The position numbers and the translations under genes were made by a program. A stretch of DNA of 64,000 nt, taken from assembly GCA_965220855.1 (NCBI GenBank), contig CBDCQY010000001.1, positions 62,001-126,000 on the forward strand, written 5' to 3'. Shown here in pieces: positions 1 to 8,738 of the stretch (its first letter is position 1; every line of letters starts with the position of its first letter). The DNA is from Bin95 sp965220855 (GTDB lineage: Bacteria; Pseudomonadota; Alphaproteobacteria; Bin95). The notes under the pieces were generated by a model, which was not told the DNA's origin, searched no databases, and worked only from the letters and a program-made list of their open reading frames with translations.

Positions 1-705
1 GAGCCCGGCAAGTTTGCTGCAACACTCCTTGCGGACATGGGCAAGGCAGAGCCAGACGGCCAATCAGCATTTTGCGCGGTACTCAATGACAGTGTTAGCC
101 GAGGTGCGAATATCGAATTGGAGATTAATGGAGCGCGACTGGCGTATGATAGCGAAGAATTGTGGACCGCAGAGTGGAAACGGATTGTTCTGACGATGAG
201 CAAGGGACTGCTTGAACTGGGTGTGGATCAAGGTGAATGGGATTGGCATATCGTCTCCGACTGGACAAAGCGGTTTGCTGCGGCAATAATCGCAATACTT
301 CCTTTGGAGGCATCGGGCGTATATGGGTTGGAGGTTGCCGGATTTCCCGAAGGGGCTCTCACGGCCGTTCAGATGAATCGATACGAGCGGGACCCGCGAA
401 ACCGAGCGGCGGCAGTTGCGTTACACGGTACGGCATGCGCCGGGTGTGGTCTTGAGTTGAAATCTAAGTATGGGCCTATCGCTGAGAGCCTTATTGAAGT
501 TCACCACGTTACACCGGTTTCCCAGCTGGGCGCGGGCTATGTGATCGATCCAATGCACGACCTCGTTCCGCTATGTCCCAATTGCCATGCTGTCGTGCAC
601 CGCCAGGTGCCGCCATTGACCATCGGTGAGCTTAGACAATTGCTGGACTGCGACTTCCGGGAAGTCGAAGTGTGTGCTCCTAGGGAGGGGGGTGATTCGG
701 GTTGA
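1..705 (+). CDS. HNH endonuclease, McrA-like (possibly cut at its 5' end by the window edge)
   Basis: Probable DNA nuclease of the HNH superfamily. The reading frame is open from base 1; the first ATG is at 37, so the true start may lie outside the window. The C-terminal third holds a zinc-type HNH module: a CAGC pair, then EVHHVTPVSQLG (the His-His of the nuclease), then LVPLCPNCHAVVHR (second Cys pair and the final His). This spacing is that of McrA-type enzymes that cut modified or foreign DNA. The N-terminal half is not recognised and may be a DNA- or modification-sensing domain. It lies at the left end of an integrase-bearing segment, consistent with defence cargo. The HNH assignment is firm from the motif; the biological target is inference. 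Confidence 0.8.
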   Translation, partial: EPGKFAATLLADMGKAEPDGQSAFCAVLNDSVSRGANIELEINGARLAYDSEELWTAEWKRIVLTMSKGLLELGVDQGEWDWHIVSDWTKRFAAAIIAILPLEASGVYGLEVAGFPEGALTAVQMNRYERDPRNRAAAVALHGTACAGCGLELKSKYGPIAESLIEVHHVTPVSQLGAGYVIDPMHDLVPLCPNCHAVVHRQVPPLTIGELRQLLDCDFREVEVCAPREGGDSG

Positions 706-876
706 AGAAGAAGCTTTGCACGGCTCGGGCGGGGGGTATGTTCGAGGGGTCGAGCTGCCCTGATCTGGTGGATAGTTTAGGTTTCTGGGAGCGTGATCTG
801 ACCTCAATGAATCGGAGGGGGATTCACAGGGCCTGGGAGTCGTGATTCAGGCTTCCGACCGGGAGGCAGGAGGCCG

Positions 877-1821
877 GTGATGATGTCGAAGGCGCTTTCC
901 CTCGATCTTCGCATTCGGGTTCTGTCGGCGGTGGCGGAGGGCCTGAGCCATCGGGCGGCTGCGGCGCGGTTCGGTGTGAGTGCGGCGAGCGTGAGCCGGT
1001 GGCGCGCACGGATGCGCGAGCAGGGTGACGCCCGCCCGAAGGCGCTTGGCGGAGACCGCCGGTCGGGGCGGATCGAGGCAGAGCAGGGTGTGATCGTGGG
1101 TCTTCTTGAGGAGAACCGGGACATGACCATCGAGGAGTTGCGCGCCGCTCTGGGCAGGCGCGGTCTCGTCTTCAGCTATGGGGCGATCCAACGCTTTCTC
1201 GCGCGCCATGGCCTGACGCGAAAAAAACACGCGGCGGAGCAAGTCCGCCCGGACGTCCTGAGCCGGCGGCGCGCCTGGCGCGACGGCTAGCTCGGTCTCG
1301 ACCCCGACCGGCTGGTGTTCATCGACGAGACCTAGGCCAAGACCAACATGGCCCGCACCCACGGCTGGGCCCCGCGCGGCGAACGCCTGCGCATGGCCAT
1401 ACCCCATGGGCACTGGAACACCACCACCTTCGTCGCCGGGCTCACTCGGCGCGGCATGATCGCCCCCTTCGTGCTCACCGGCGCCATCGACCGCGATGCC
1501 TTCGAGACCTACCTCAAGCAGGTCCTGGTCCCCGAGTTGCGGCCCGGCGATATCGTCATCATGGGCAATCTCTCCAGCCACAGGGGACCCAAGGCCCGAA
1601 AGATGATCGAGGATGCCGGCGCGCAACTCCTCTTCCTGCCGCCCTACAGCCCTGATTTCAATCCCATCGAACTGGCCTTCGCCAAGCTCAAGGCACGGCT
1701 TCGAAAAGCCGCCGAGAGAACCGTCGACGGCCTCTGGAACACCATTGGCCGCCTCTCCCGGACCTTCTCGCCGCAAGAATTCAAAAACTACTTCAACGCC
1801 GCCGGCTACATCGCAACGTGA
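877..1821 (+). pseudogene. IS630-family transposase, inactivated
   Basis: One continuous reading frame broken by two in-frame TAG codons at 1288-1290 and 1333-1335. The first part (877-1290) is a helix-turn-helix domain (AAARFGVSAASVSRWR). The part after the stops (first Met codon at 1348) carries the rest of the DDE domain. The second stop sits where IS630 proteins usually read DETWAKT, implying TGG to TAG. The second catalytic aspartate, normally in a DNLSSH motif, is glycine here (GNLSSHRG, GGC at 1564-1566). The third acidic residue survives in FNPIELAF. Two nonsense codons plus loss of a catalytic residue make an active enzyme very unlikely. I could not identify convincing terminal inverted repeats. 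Confidence 0.88.
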
Positions 1822-1892
1822 TCGGATTCCGCTCTTGTCCGAAGATTGCAGAGATTTTCGGACAGAGAGTGGCGCCCGATCGCGAAGCGTCC

Positions 1893-3065
1893 TCAATCCG
1901 CGGTTTCGAGATCCCGCTCGATGCTGTCGCCGATGCGGGCGGCGGAGGCCTTGACGGTGTCGCGGGCGAGGTGGGCGTAGCGGGCGGTCGTCTGAACCTG
2001 GGTGTGGCCGAGCAGCTTGCCGATCATCGGCAGGCCCTCGCCGAGCGCGAGCGCGCGGGAGGCGAAGCTGTGGCGCAAATCGTGGATGCGCACATCGTCG
2101 AGCCCGGCGCGCGCCCGGATGCGCCGCCAGGGGTGCTGCAGGTCGGTGAGATGCGAGCCCGGCTTGCGGCCGACGATGACCCACGGGTTGTCGTCATCGC
2201 GGGGCAGGGAGGCCAGCAGCCGCACCGCCGCAGGCGCCAGCGGCACGGACCTGCCGCCGGTCTTGCTATCGGGCAAGCGCAACTCGCCCGCCTTGAGGTC
2301 GACATGCTCCCAGCGCAGCTTCTGGATTTCCGAAAGCCGGCAGCCGGTCAGCATCAGCAGCCGGAATGCGACCGCCGCCGAGCGCGTCTCGGAACCGTCC
2401 GTGAGGATTTCGTCGAGGACCCTGCCGAGCCGCGAGAACTCCTCGGCGCTGAGGAACCGCTCGCGCTTCTCCTCCTTGTAGCGCTTGATATGCAGGCAGG
2501 GGTTGGAGCCATCGGGCCGGAGACCCCACACCTCTGCCATATTGAACATCTTGGAGAGCACCCCGAGCGTCCGGTTGGCCTGATAGGGCGTCTTGCGCAG
2601 GGCATGGTGCAGCTCGGCGATGTCGCTGCGCTGAATATCGCCGATCTTCCGCGCGCCGAGCCGGGGCGTGACGAACAGATCGACCGAGCGGCGATATTCG
2701 TAAGCCGTGCTCGGCTTGCAATGGTCCGGGACATATTCGCCGAGGAACCGCTCGCCCAGATGCTTCACGGTTGCGGCCCTGCGCCCGGCGTCGCGCTCCG
2801 CCGCCGGGTCGTCGCCGCCCTTGGCCTCTGAGACCAGCGCCATGGCCCGCCGCCTGGCGGTGTCCGGCGCGATCGCGCCGTGGGGGCCGAGCGTCATGCG
2901 TCGCAGCCGCCCGTTGGCGCGGAACTGGACGACATAGAATTTGCGCCCCGAGGCCCGCACGCGCAGTCCGAAGCCTGGAATGTCGGTGTCCCAGTAGAAG
3001 CGCTCGCGACCGTCGGCCTTGATGGCGTCGACATTGCGTTTGTTGATCCTGAAGCTGGCGGCCAT
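1893..3065 (-). CDS. Tyrosine site-specific recombinase (integrase)
   Basis: A 390-residue phage/island integrase. The N-terminus has the arm-binding fold typical of P4-like integrases (FGLRVRASGRKFYVVQF, then TLGPHG). The catalytic domain shows the full set: Arg in LTGCRLSEIQKLRWE, HxxR in IHDLRHSFASRA, and the nucleophilic Tyr in LLGHTQVQTTARYAHL. It reads away from a tRNA-derived attachment site 219 bases upstream (3284-3328), the usual layout of an integrase next to its att site. Since a tRNA-type terminator follows the tRNA fragment on the right, the integrated element probably lies to the left (the HNH gene side). That orientation is inference. The reading frame is intact and the enzyme is likely active. 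Confidence 0.93.
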   Translation of the reverse strand: MAASFRINKRNVDAIKADGRERFYWDTDIPGFGLRVRASGRKFYVVQFRANGRLRRMTLGPHGAIAPDTARRRAMALVSEAKGGDDPAAERDAGRRAATVKHLGERFLGEYVPDHCKPSTAYEYRRSVDLFVTPRLGARKIGDIQRSDIAELHHALRKTPYQANRTLGVLSKMFNMAEVWGLRPDGSNPCLHIKRYKEEKRERFLSAEEFSRLGRVLDEILTDGSETRSAAVAFRLLMLTGCRLSEIQKLRWEHVDLKAGELRLPDSKTGGRSVPLAPAAVRLLASLPRDDDNPWVIVGRKPGSHLTDLQHPWRRIRARAGLDDVRIHDLRHSFASRALALGEGLPMIGKLLGHTQVQTTARYAHLARDTVKASAARIGDSIERDLETAD

Positions 3066-3283
3066 GTCGGTCCCCGAAGACCCGTGCGATGGGAATCAGT
3101 ATATCAAGCTGGGAATCACATGGGAATCAAATGGAATGCATTCGGGGCGCATCCCGGCGTATCCGTTCGCCCTTGCCATCGGGATCGACTGCGAATATAA
3201 ATAAGCTTTATCAATAGTTTATCTCATATCTGCGCAGCGAGGGCGCGTCAAGGCTGCGAATGGCGAAAGCCGCATTAGACACA

Positions 3284-3329
<46 letters not shown>

Positions 3330-3333
3330 ACAA

Positions 3334-3371
3334 CCCCTTGAAAACACTGCGTTTTCGAGGGGTTTTCTTTT
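3334..3371 (+). terminator. Rho-independent terminator behind the tRNA fragment
   Basis: Stem ccccttgaaaac / gttttcgagggg (one G-T pair) with a 5-base loop, followed by ttttctttt. It sits 6 bases after the CCA end, as expected for a native tRNA terminator. Confidence 0.85.
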
Positions 3372-3743
3372 GTCCGAATTTTGCCGAAACAGTGGCTGGC
3401 AAACAATTGGCAAACATTTTGATTCGAACTCCTGCGCATCGGAGCGCAGCCGCGCCATGGCCATCTGACGCGCAGAGCCTGGATCGCCGACAACGCGATG
3501 CACCGATTCGAGCCAGTCGCCGTGCCGGTTCGGTGAGCCGTGACAGGGGAGTGCCGCCGGCGTCTCAGGCCACGCTGCCGAGCCGTTGTGGCGTGAAGTC
3601 CGGCGGGTAGGGTCAAGCACCTTTCAGTCGTCGTCACGCACGGTCGGGGCGTGCGCCGTCAGGAGGCCGGGGACAGGCGAGGTTTCGGGTGAGGTCGGAT
3701 GCCGGAGAGGCGTCCGCGCCGTGTCCCAGCCCGGAGCCTGCCC
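3372..3743. other. Intergenic stretch without a recognised gene
   Basis: About 370 bases between the tRNA terminator and the MoxR operon. Reading frames here are short and lack ribosome binding sites. The promoter of the downstream operon is expected here, but I cannot point to a convincing one. Confidence 0.5.
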
Positions 3744-4763
3744 ATGTCCGATACCATCTCCGCCGACTACACCCTTCGCCCAAGCGAGCTCGCGGCGACG
3801 CTCGCCCTGCTGGTCGAGGCGCGCCAGCCCTGCATGGTCTGGGGACCACCCGGCGCCGCCAAGTCGCAGATCGCACAGCAGGTCGCGGCTGCGGCGAACC
3901 GCGAATATGTCGATGTCCGCGCGCTGCTGATCGATCCCGTGGACCTGCGCGGCGTCCCCTGGCGCGACGAGGCGGGGCGCACCCGCTGGGCGCCGCCGGC
4001 CTTCCTGCCGCCGACCGGCGATGCAGGACGCTTCCTGATCAATCTCGAAGAGTTGCCCTCGGCCGTGCCGATGGTCCAGGCAGCGCTCTACCAACTCGTG
4101 CTCGACCGCAAGGTCGGCGAATACACGCTGCCCGAGGGCGCCTCGCTGATCGCCTGCGGCAACCGCGAGACTGACCGCGGCGTGGTGCATCGGATGCCGA
4201 CGCCGCTCGCCTCTCGTTTCGTCCATCTGGAGATCCGGGTCGACGCCGCCGACTGGTGCGCCTGGGGCGCGGCCAACGGTATTGCGCCCGAGGTGTTGTT
4301 CTTCATCCAGCTCCGGCCGGAGCTCCTGCACAATTTCGATCCGCAGTCGAAGGAGCGCGCCTTCGCCTGCCCGCGCACCTGGGAGTTCGCGAGCAACATC
4401 GTGAAGCGCCGCAGCGGCCTCGACGCCGGCGTCGAGCGCGCGCTCTTCCGTGGCGCGGTCGGCGAGGCGGCGGCGGTGGAGTTCGCGGCCTTCCTCAATG
4501 TCTGGCGCGAACTGCCCCATCCCCGAGCCGTCATCGACGATCCCGAGGGCGCCGACATCCCGGAGAACGCCAGCGCGCTGATCGCACTCTGCGGCTCCCT
4601 CTATCGGCTCGCCTCGGACGTGAACCTCGACGCCATCGTGACCTACGCCACGCGGCTGCGGCGCGAGGTCGGCGAGTTCCTGGTCGGCTCCTGCATTCGC
4701 CGCGAGCCGGCGCTGCAGCGCTCGCCCGCCTTCATCCGCTGGGCCGCCGCCCGCACAGACTGA
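3744..4763 (+). CDS. MoxR-type AAA+ ATPase
   Basis: 339-residue P-loop ATPase. Walker A is GPPGAAKS near residue 38; the Walker B region is FLINLEELPSA, followed by a sensor-like segment (LIACGNRE) and an arginine-finger-like segment (PTPLASRFVHLEI). MoxR ATPases pair with VWA proteins as chaperones that insert metal or remodel partners. Here a VWA gene lies two genes downstream in the same operon, which supports that role. The Met at 3744 is chosen over an upstream in-frame Met at 3699 because it directly precedes the conserved domain. The following gene starts 12 bases after the stop. The substrate is unknown. Confidence 0.88.
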   Translation: MSDTISADYTLRPSELAATLALLVEARQPCMVWGPPGAAKSQIAQQVAAAANREYVDVRALLIDPVDLRGVPWRDEAGRTRWAPPAFLPPTGDAGRFLINLEELPSAVPMVQAALYQLVLDRKVGEYTLPEGASLIACGNRETDRGVVHRMPTPLASRFVHLEIRVDAADWCAWGAANGIAPEVLFFIQLRPELLHNFDPQSKERAFACPRTWEFASNIVKRRSGLDAGVERALFRGAVGEAAAVEFAAFLNVWRELPHPRAVIDDPEGADIPENASALIALCGSLYRLASDVNLDAIVTYATRLRREVGEFLVGSCIRREPALQRSPAFIRWAAARTD

Positions 4764-4775
4764 CCGGAGGCCATC

Positions 4776-5678
4776 ATGAATCTCACCCACGACGCCATGC
4801 TGGTGTCCCTGCGCATCGCCGCCTGGTCCGGCCGCCTCTACGACAGGGCTGCATCCAACCACGTCGCCGCCGCCCATGACGCCGCGTCCAGCGCCGGGCG
4901 CTACAACAAGCGGTTGCTGCCGAAATGCGCCTTCGCCGCACTCACCGCGACGCTCAGCAAGGCGCGCACCACCCATTACGAGCAGACCCTGCCCTGGGAC
5001 GACCAGGGCAGCCGGCTGCTCACCGTCGCCAACCATGCGCGCTACACCGAACTGATGGACGCCTTGCGCGAGCGCATGATCCGCGAGCGCGCCCGTTTCA
5101 TCGACGACTATGACGATCATATCGACCAGGCGCGGCTCGACCTCGGCAAGCTCTTCTCCATCGACGACTATCCCTCGAAGGAAGCGCTGCGAGGCCAGTT
5201 CGCCATCCGCTACCGGATCGCCCCGGTGCCGGACGCCGAGCACTTCATGGCGAAGCTCGCCTCCGACGACATCGAGCGCGTACAGCGCGACATCGAGCGC
5301 CAGATCGAGGAGCGGCTGCGCGACGGTGTGGGCGACCTCTATCGCCGCCTCGGCGAGGCGGTCGAGCGCGTCTCCGAGCGGCTGCGGGAGGACGAGAGCG
5401 GCAAGCCGCTCGTGTTCCGCAACAGCCTGATCGGCAATATCCACGACCTGGTGGAGGTCGTGCCGCGCCTCAACATCTTCGGCGACGACGAACTGGCGCG
5501 GCTCTGCGAGCAGGTGAAGGGCAAGATCGCGAGCGTCGAGCCGGACGCGCTCCGGCCGTCGAAGAACTTCGACCCGGTGGCCCGGCAGCGCGTGAAGCGC
5601 GACGCCGACGAACTGATGGAGCGGTTCGCAGGCTACTTCGGGACGTCCGACCCGCACTCCGAGCGGGAGGCGGCCTGA
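4776..5678 (+). CDS. Conserved hypothetical protein, probably DUF3150-like
   Basis: 300 residues, mostly charged helical sequence with long Arg/Glu-rich stretches (residues ~150-220 look coiled-coil). No enzyme motif seen. The position between a MoxR ATPase and a VWA protein matches the arrangement in which, from memory, DUF3150 proteins occur in phage and plasmid gene sets. GGAGG lies just before the ATG at 4776. The stop overlaps the next start by one base (TGATG), implying coupled translation. It probably acts as a partner or adaptor of the ATPase/VWA pair; this is inference from the operon. Confidence 0.7.
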   Translation: MNLTHDAMLVSLRIAAWSGRLYDRAASNHVAAAHDAASSAGRYNKRLLPKCAFAALTATLSKARTTHYEQTLPWDDQGSRLLTVANHARYTELMDALRERMIRERARFIDDYDDHIDQARLDLGKLFSIDDYPSKEALRGQFAIRYRIAPVPDAEHFMAKLASDDIERVQRDIERQIEERLRDGVGDLYRRLGEAVERVSERLREDESGKPLVFRNSLIGNIHDLVEVVPRLNIFGDDELARLCEQVKGKIASVEPDALRPSKNFDPVARQRVKRDADELMERFAGYFGTSDPHSEREAA

Positions 5679-6910
5679 TGGTGAGCCGCATCGAGAGAGA
5701 ATCCGCCGCTCGCATGAGCGCCTGCGTGACCGAGCTTCTGAGGAAGCAGCCCTTCTTCGGGAGCCTGGCGCTCCGCCTGCCGCTCCGGGCCGACGCGACC
5801 CGTGAGACCCTGGCGAGCGACGGTCGGGAGATCCGCTATTCGCCGCAATGGATCGCTGGCGCCGATGCCCATGTCATCGAGACGGCGATCGCCCGCGTGG
5901 TGCTGGCCTGCGCGCTCAAGCATCACACGCGTCGGCGGGATCGCGATCCCGAACGCTGGCAGCAGGCCTCGCAACTCGTGACGCACGGGCTGCTGCGCGA
6001 TGCCGGCTTCGCCCTGCCGCCTGACGCGGAGGCGTGGGAAGGCATCGGCGTGGAGGAGGCCTACGACCGCCTGCCGGAGCCGCAGGACAACAATGCTGGT
6101 GGCGACGACGGCTCCGGCAGCAGTGACGCGGCGGGTGGCGAACAGTCGGACGCCGGCGGAGGCGCCGCTCCGCCCAGTTGCGACCCCTCCGGCACCGGTG
6201 AGGTCATGGACGCCCCCTCCGGTGCGGGCGACACCAATGCCGCTCCCTCCCCGACCGAAGCGAGCGCCGAAGAACAGGCCTGGGACGAAGCGATGCATCA
6301 GGCGTTGAGCCTAGCCAGGGCCGAGGGCAAGGCGCCGGGCGCGGTCGAGGAGACGGTGCGCGGCGCCCATGCCGGCCGCGTCGACTGGCGCACCCTGCTG
6401 CGCCGCTACATGACTGAGGCCGCGAAGCGCGACTACAGCTGGAGCCTGCCCAACCGCCGCTTCATCGATGCCGGCCTCTATCTGCCCTCGATCCGCTCCG
6501 AAGGGATCGGGACCATTGCCGTCATTATCGACAGCTCGGGTTCCCTGCCGACCGCGACGCTGGCCGCGTTTTGGGCCGAGGTGCGCGAGATCGCCACCGA
6601 GCTCCAGCCCGAGAGCGTCTTCCTGCTGCAGGTCGATGCCGCCGTGCAGGACGCGGCCGAATACTCCGCCGCCGACCTGCCCGACACGATCGCGGTGAAG
6701 GGCCGGGGCGGCACCGACTTCCGGCCGGGCTTCGAGTGGCTGGAGCGGCAGGGCATCCGCCCGGCCGTCTGCCTCTACTTCACCGACATGCTGTGTTCGC
6801 GCTACCCCGAGACCGAACCCGGTTTCGACGTCCTCTGGGTCAACTATGCCGACCCGCCGTCGGAGCGCTCCCGCGAGCCCTGGGGCGAGCGCATCGACAT
6901 CGCGGCCTGA
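5678..6910 (+). CDS. VWA-like protein (DUF2201 family)
   Basis: 410 residues. The N-terminal ~110 residues resemble the metallopeptidase-like domain of DUF2201, but the usual HExxH is not evident (the matching helix reads VLACALKHHTRR). A Gly/Ser/Pro/Ala-rich linker spans residues ~125-200. The C-terminal VWA-like domain has the metal-binding DSSGS motif near residue 285 and the conserved GGTDFRPGF. It is the last gene of the MoxR operon and is expected to work with that ATPase. The last ~70 bases occur again at 10241-10317, beyond the retron cargo. Confidence 0.82.
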   Translation: MVSRIERESAARMSACVTELLRKQPFFGSLALRLPLRADATRETLASDGREIRYSPQWIAGADAHVIETAIARVVLACALKHHTRRRDRDPERWQQASQLVTHGLLRDAGFALPPDAEAWEGIGVEEAYDRLPEPQDNNAGGDDGSGSSDAAGGEQSDAGGGAAPPSCDPSGTGEVMDAPSGAGDTNAAPSPTEASAEEQAWDEAMHQALSLARAEGKAPGAVEETVRGAHAGRVDWRTLLRRYMTEAAKRDYSWSLPNRRFIDAGLYLPSIRSEGIGTIAVIIDSSGSLPTATLAAFWAEVREIATELQPESVFLLQVDAAVQDAAEYSAADLPDTIAVKGRGGTDFRPGFEWLERQGIRPAVCLYFTDMLCSRYPETEPGFDVLWVNYADPPSERSREPWGERIDIAA

Positions 6911-6917
6911 GCGCCGG
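6843..6917 (+). repeat. Left copy of a duplicated VWA gene 3' end
   Basis: The last codons and stop of the VWA gene, notably from gagcgct at 6863 to gcgccgg at 6917, are repeated almost exactly at 10263-10317. Homology weakens to the left but can be followed to about 6843/10241. The retron and the IS lie between the copies. Confidence 0.8.
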
Positions 6918-7044
6918 TTCCTGGTGTAGCGAGACGGCAATCACCTGACAGTTTGGCCGCCGCCGGCGAGTTCTTACACCACGCAGGGGGCATGGTAACG
7001 CTCATAGCCTTTGCGCGAGAACAATGACGATGCCAACTTGCACT

Positions 7045-7944
7045 TTATCGTGCCAATTCGGTGCTCATCAGTGACCGTGCCCGCTCGGCCCAGATCGGCT
7101 CCAACTGTGCAGCCTCATAAAGCCGACTACGCAGGGCGTTCATCGCCTTATCGCGGGCCGGACCATCCGGCATTGTCCTTAGTTCGTCGAACGCTTCCTT
7201 GATCCTCAAATGCCGCCGGTGCGGCAATCGGATACCATCTTTAGTGAGCGCATTTCCTGTGACCACTCGTGGAGTGCCTGCCGGAAAATATCGACACTTG
7301 TGTGATCGCAAGCCATGTTGCGCAATGATATGCCTTACCTTAAACAAGTTTGCCCGAACAGCCTTGTCCCCGCTCAAGCACATGTCGTCGACATACACGG
7401 TGAACCGAAGGTCGAGGCCATCGGCAAGCTCCGCGATCTCATCAAACATACGTTTGTGGGCGAAGTACGAGAGAATCGGACTGACCGAACTTCCGGTCGC
7501 CAGATGTTCGTCCACAGTGAGCAGTTTCGCGAGAGTCATGGCAACGTCGCTTCTGCATTTCATTGTCTTCTTGAAAAACAGATATACTGCATGCTTGCTC
7601 ACACTCTGAAAAAAGGCGCGGATATCTACCTTCACCAAATTTGTGTCAGCGCTATGGCATTTTGCATTGGTAATATAAGATCTGCCGCGCACCGCCGAAT
7701 GAAGATAGTCAGGTGTTTCGATCCGTCCTAGCCATCGCGTTACTTTCAGGTGGATCGCCTTAAGGCGATCCTTGGGCTCCTGTACGGCTCTTTTCTTTTG
7801 CTTGCCAACCATGAAACGCTTGTAGTTGTCTTCGCGGTTCGTGAGATCTTCTAGCTCGGCAAGATCAACACCCAACCGCTTCGCCAGCTCTGCTGGAGAT
7901 GTCACTTTATACAATGGCGATTGGTTCAACGGGTAGCGCTTCAT
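7045..7944 (-). CDS. Retron-type reverse transcriptase
   Basis: 299-residue reverse transcriptase. It has the catalytic YVDD (residues ~184-187), the first catalytic Asp in LVKVDIRAFFQS, and GSSVSPILS of motif 4. Two hallmarks separate retron RTs from group II intron and DGR enzymes: the NAxxH motif (NAKCH, ~93-97) and VTG after the palm (VVTGNALTKDG, ~228). The start is placed at ATG 7944, two bases past the stop of the XRE gene; a TTG at 7950 is also possible. It would copy part of the leader RNA encoded upstream on the same strand into msDNA. The reading frame is intact and GC is lower than in the backbone, suggesting transfer. Confidence 0.93.
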   Translation of the reverse strand: MKRYPLNQSPLYKVTSPAELAKRLGVDLAELEDLTNREDNYKRFMVGKQKKRAVQEPKDRLKAIHLKVTRWLGRIETPDYLHSAVRGRSYITNAKCHSADTNLVKVDIRAFFQSVSKHAVYLFFKKTMKCRSDVAMTLAKLLTVDEHLATGSSVSPILSYFAHKRMFDEIAELADGLDLRFTVYVDDMCLSGDKAVRANLFKVRHIIAQHGLRSHKCRYFPAGTPRVVTGNALTKDGIRLPHRRHLRIKEAFDELRTMPDGPARDKAMNALRSRLYEAAQLEPIWAERARSLMSTELAR

Positions 7945-7946
7945 GA

Positions 7947-8258
7947 TCAAGCCTCGTGATTATGTTTTCTACGAGAAATCATCGCAACCCAATCGAGCAT
8001 GTCAAGCGCCTTGTCTGCCACAAATGTCCGCGCGCGTTCTGAAAAGTCTGAATCGCTTGTTCGTTCTGCGAATAGCATCAGCGAAGACATTGGAATCTCA
8101 AAATAGCTTGAGTACCGTTCAAGGGTTTCAAGGGTGACTTTTTTGTGACCTGCCTCAAGCTCTGTAATGAACGAACGCGAGAACCCTAGTTCACGGGCAA
8201 GCTCGGCCTTGCTCATATCGTGATATACTCGAACCAGCCTTAGCGCTTCATTCAACAT
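7947..8258 (-). CDS. XRE-family helix-turn-helix protein of the retron locus
   Basis: 103 residues with a clear Cro/cI-type HTH at ~5-58 (MSKAELARELGFSRSFITEL, then EAGHKKVT) and a short helical C-terminus. ATG at 8258 is preferred because AGGAA lies about eight bases before it; a GTG at 8273 is in frame. It lies between a small hydrophobic ORF and the RT on one transcript. RT plus an XRE protein resembles what I recall as type VI retrons; this classification is unverified. It could repress the retron promoter, where a ctctcagagag near-palindrome fills the -35/-10 spacer, or act as the accessory protein. Confidence 0.85.
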   Translation of the reverse strand: MLNEALRLVRVYHDMSKAELARELGFSRSFITELEAGHKKVTLETLERYSSYFEIPMSSLMLFAERTSDSDFSERARTFVADKALDMLDWVAMISRRKHNHEA

Positions 8259-8282
8259 TGCTCGTTCCTGCACGTTGGTAGC

Positions 8283-8462
8283 TTAGAGGTTCTCGACCAC
8301 CCAACGGACTGCGCGGAACACCGCCACGAATCTCGCGACCACCTTCCACACAATGAGCAGAATGCATCGCATCCTGCGTCCACGACGGCTCCATTTCGAG
8401 CGCGCCGCGGGTTTTTCGAGAGAGCTTGACCCGGCGACCGGGGGACCAGTGTTTTTGGTCAT
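8283..8462 (-). CDS. Small basic-hydrophobic peptide at the head of the retron operon
   Basis: 59 residues starting at ATG 8462, with AAAGGA eight bases upstream. The N-terminal half is polar and basic (ending SKWSRRGRRMR). The C-terminal half is a hydrophobic or amphipathic segment (CILLIVWKVVARFVAVFRAV). The gene ends 24 bases before the XRE start and is preceded by a strong hairpin in the leader. Composition and position suggest a membrane-active toxin or effector controlled by the retron, but no homologue is recognised. The good ribosome binding site and placement within the operon argue that it is real. Confidence 0.6.
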   Translation of the reverse strand: MTKNTGPPVAGSSSLEKPAARSKWSRRGRRMRCILLIVWKVVARFVAVFRAVRWVVENL

Positions 8463-8476
8463 ACCTGATTCCTTTC

Positions 8477-8703
8477 GTCTCAGAGCACCGGACACCATTG
8501 TCCGGCGTCACGCTCTCTGAGACAGGCTCAGGCCAAGCACCTCCAAGCCACCGTGATCGCCCATTCACGCGGGCGATCCTTACCGGGCCTCGCCACCGTG
8601 CCGCCCGTTGCCGGAGGACGACGGCGCTACGCCGGCAAGAGGAAGAGACCACCGTCTCCAAGCGTCTGGTGACGCCACATATGCGTGATGCCTTCCCGGT
8701 CGC
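8477..8703 (-). ncRNA. Candidate retron msr-msd leader RNA
   Basis: This untranslated leader follows the promoter and precedes the peptide and RT genes. It is unusually rich in hairpins: ttgccgg/ccggcaa (8608-8614 with 8632-8638), gatcgccc/gggcgatc (8555-8562 with 8571-8578), and a two-tier hairpin gtctcagag/ctctgagac (8477-8485 with 8515-8523) enclosing ccggaca/tgtccgg (8488-8494 with 8499-8505). A retron RT needs such an RNA in cis. I could not assign the a1/a2 repeats or the branching guanosine with certainty, so the boundaries are approximate. Confidence 0.6.
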
Positions 8704-8709
8704 CCACAA

Positions 8710-8738
8710 CATATAGTGCCTTGCTCTCTGAGAGTCAA
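8710..8738 (-). promoter_or_regulatory. Sigma70-type promoter of the retron operon
   Basis: On the minus strand: TTGACT (8738-8733), a 17-base spacer, TATATG (8715-8710). The spacer contains the near-palindrome ctctcagagag, a likely operator; related sequence recurs in the hairpin at 8477-8523. Expected start of transcription is near 8703. Confidence 0.75.

Noticed and set aside
3624..5657. 677-residue minus-strand ORF
   Set aside because: Shadow of the MoxR and DUF3150-like genes in GC-rich DNA; no ribosome site, low-complexity composition, and the plus-strand genes have clear domains.
7045..8258. Diversity-generating retroelement or group II intron RT
   Set aside because: The RT has NAxxH and VTG retron motifs, no maturase domain, and no template/variable repeat pair was found nearby.
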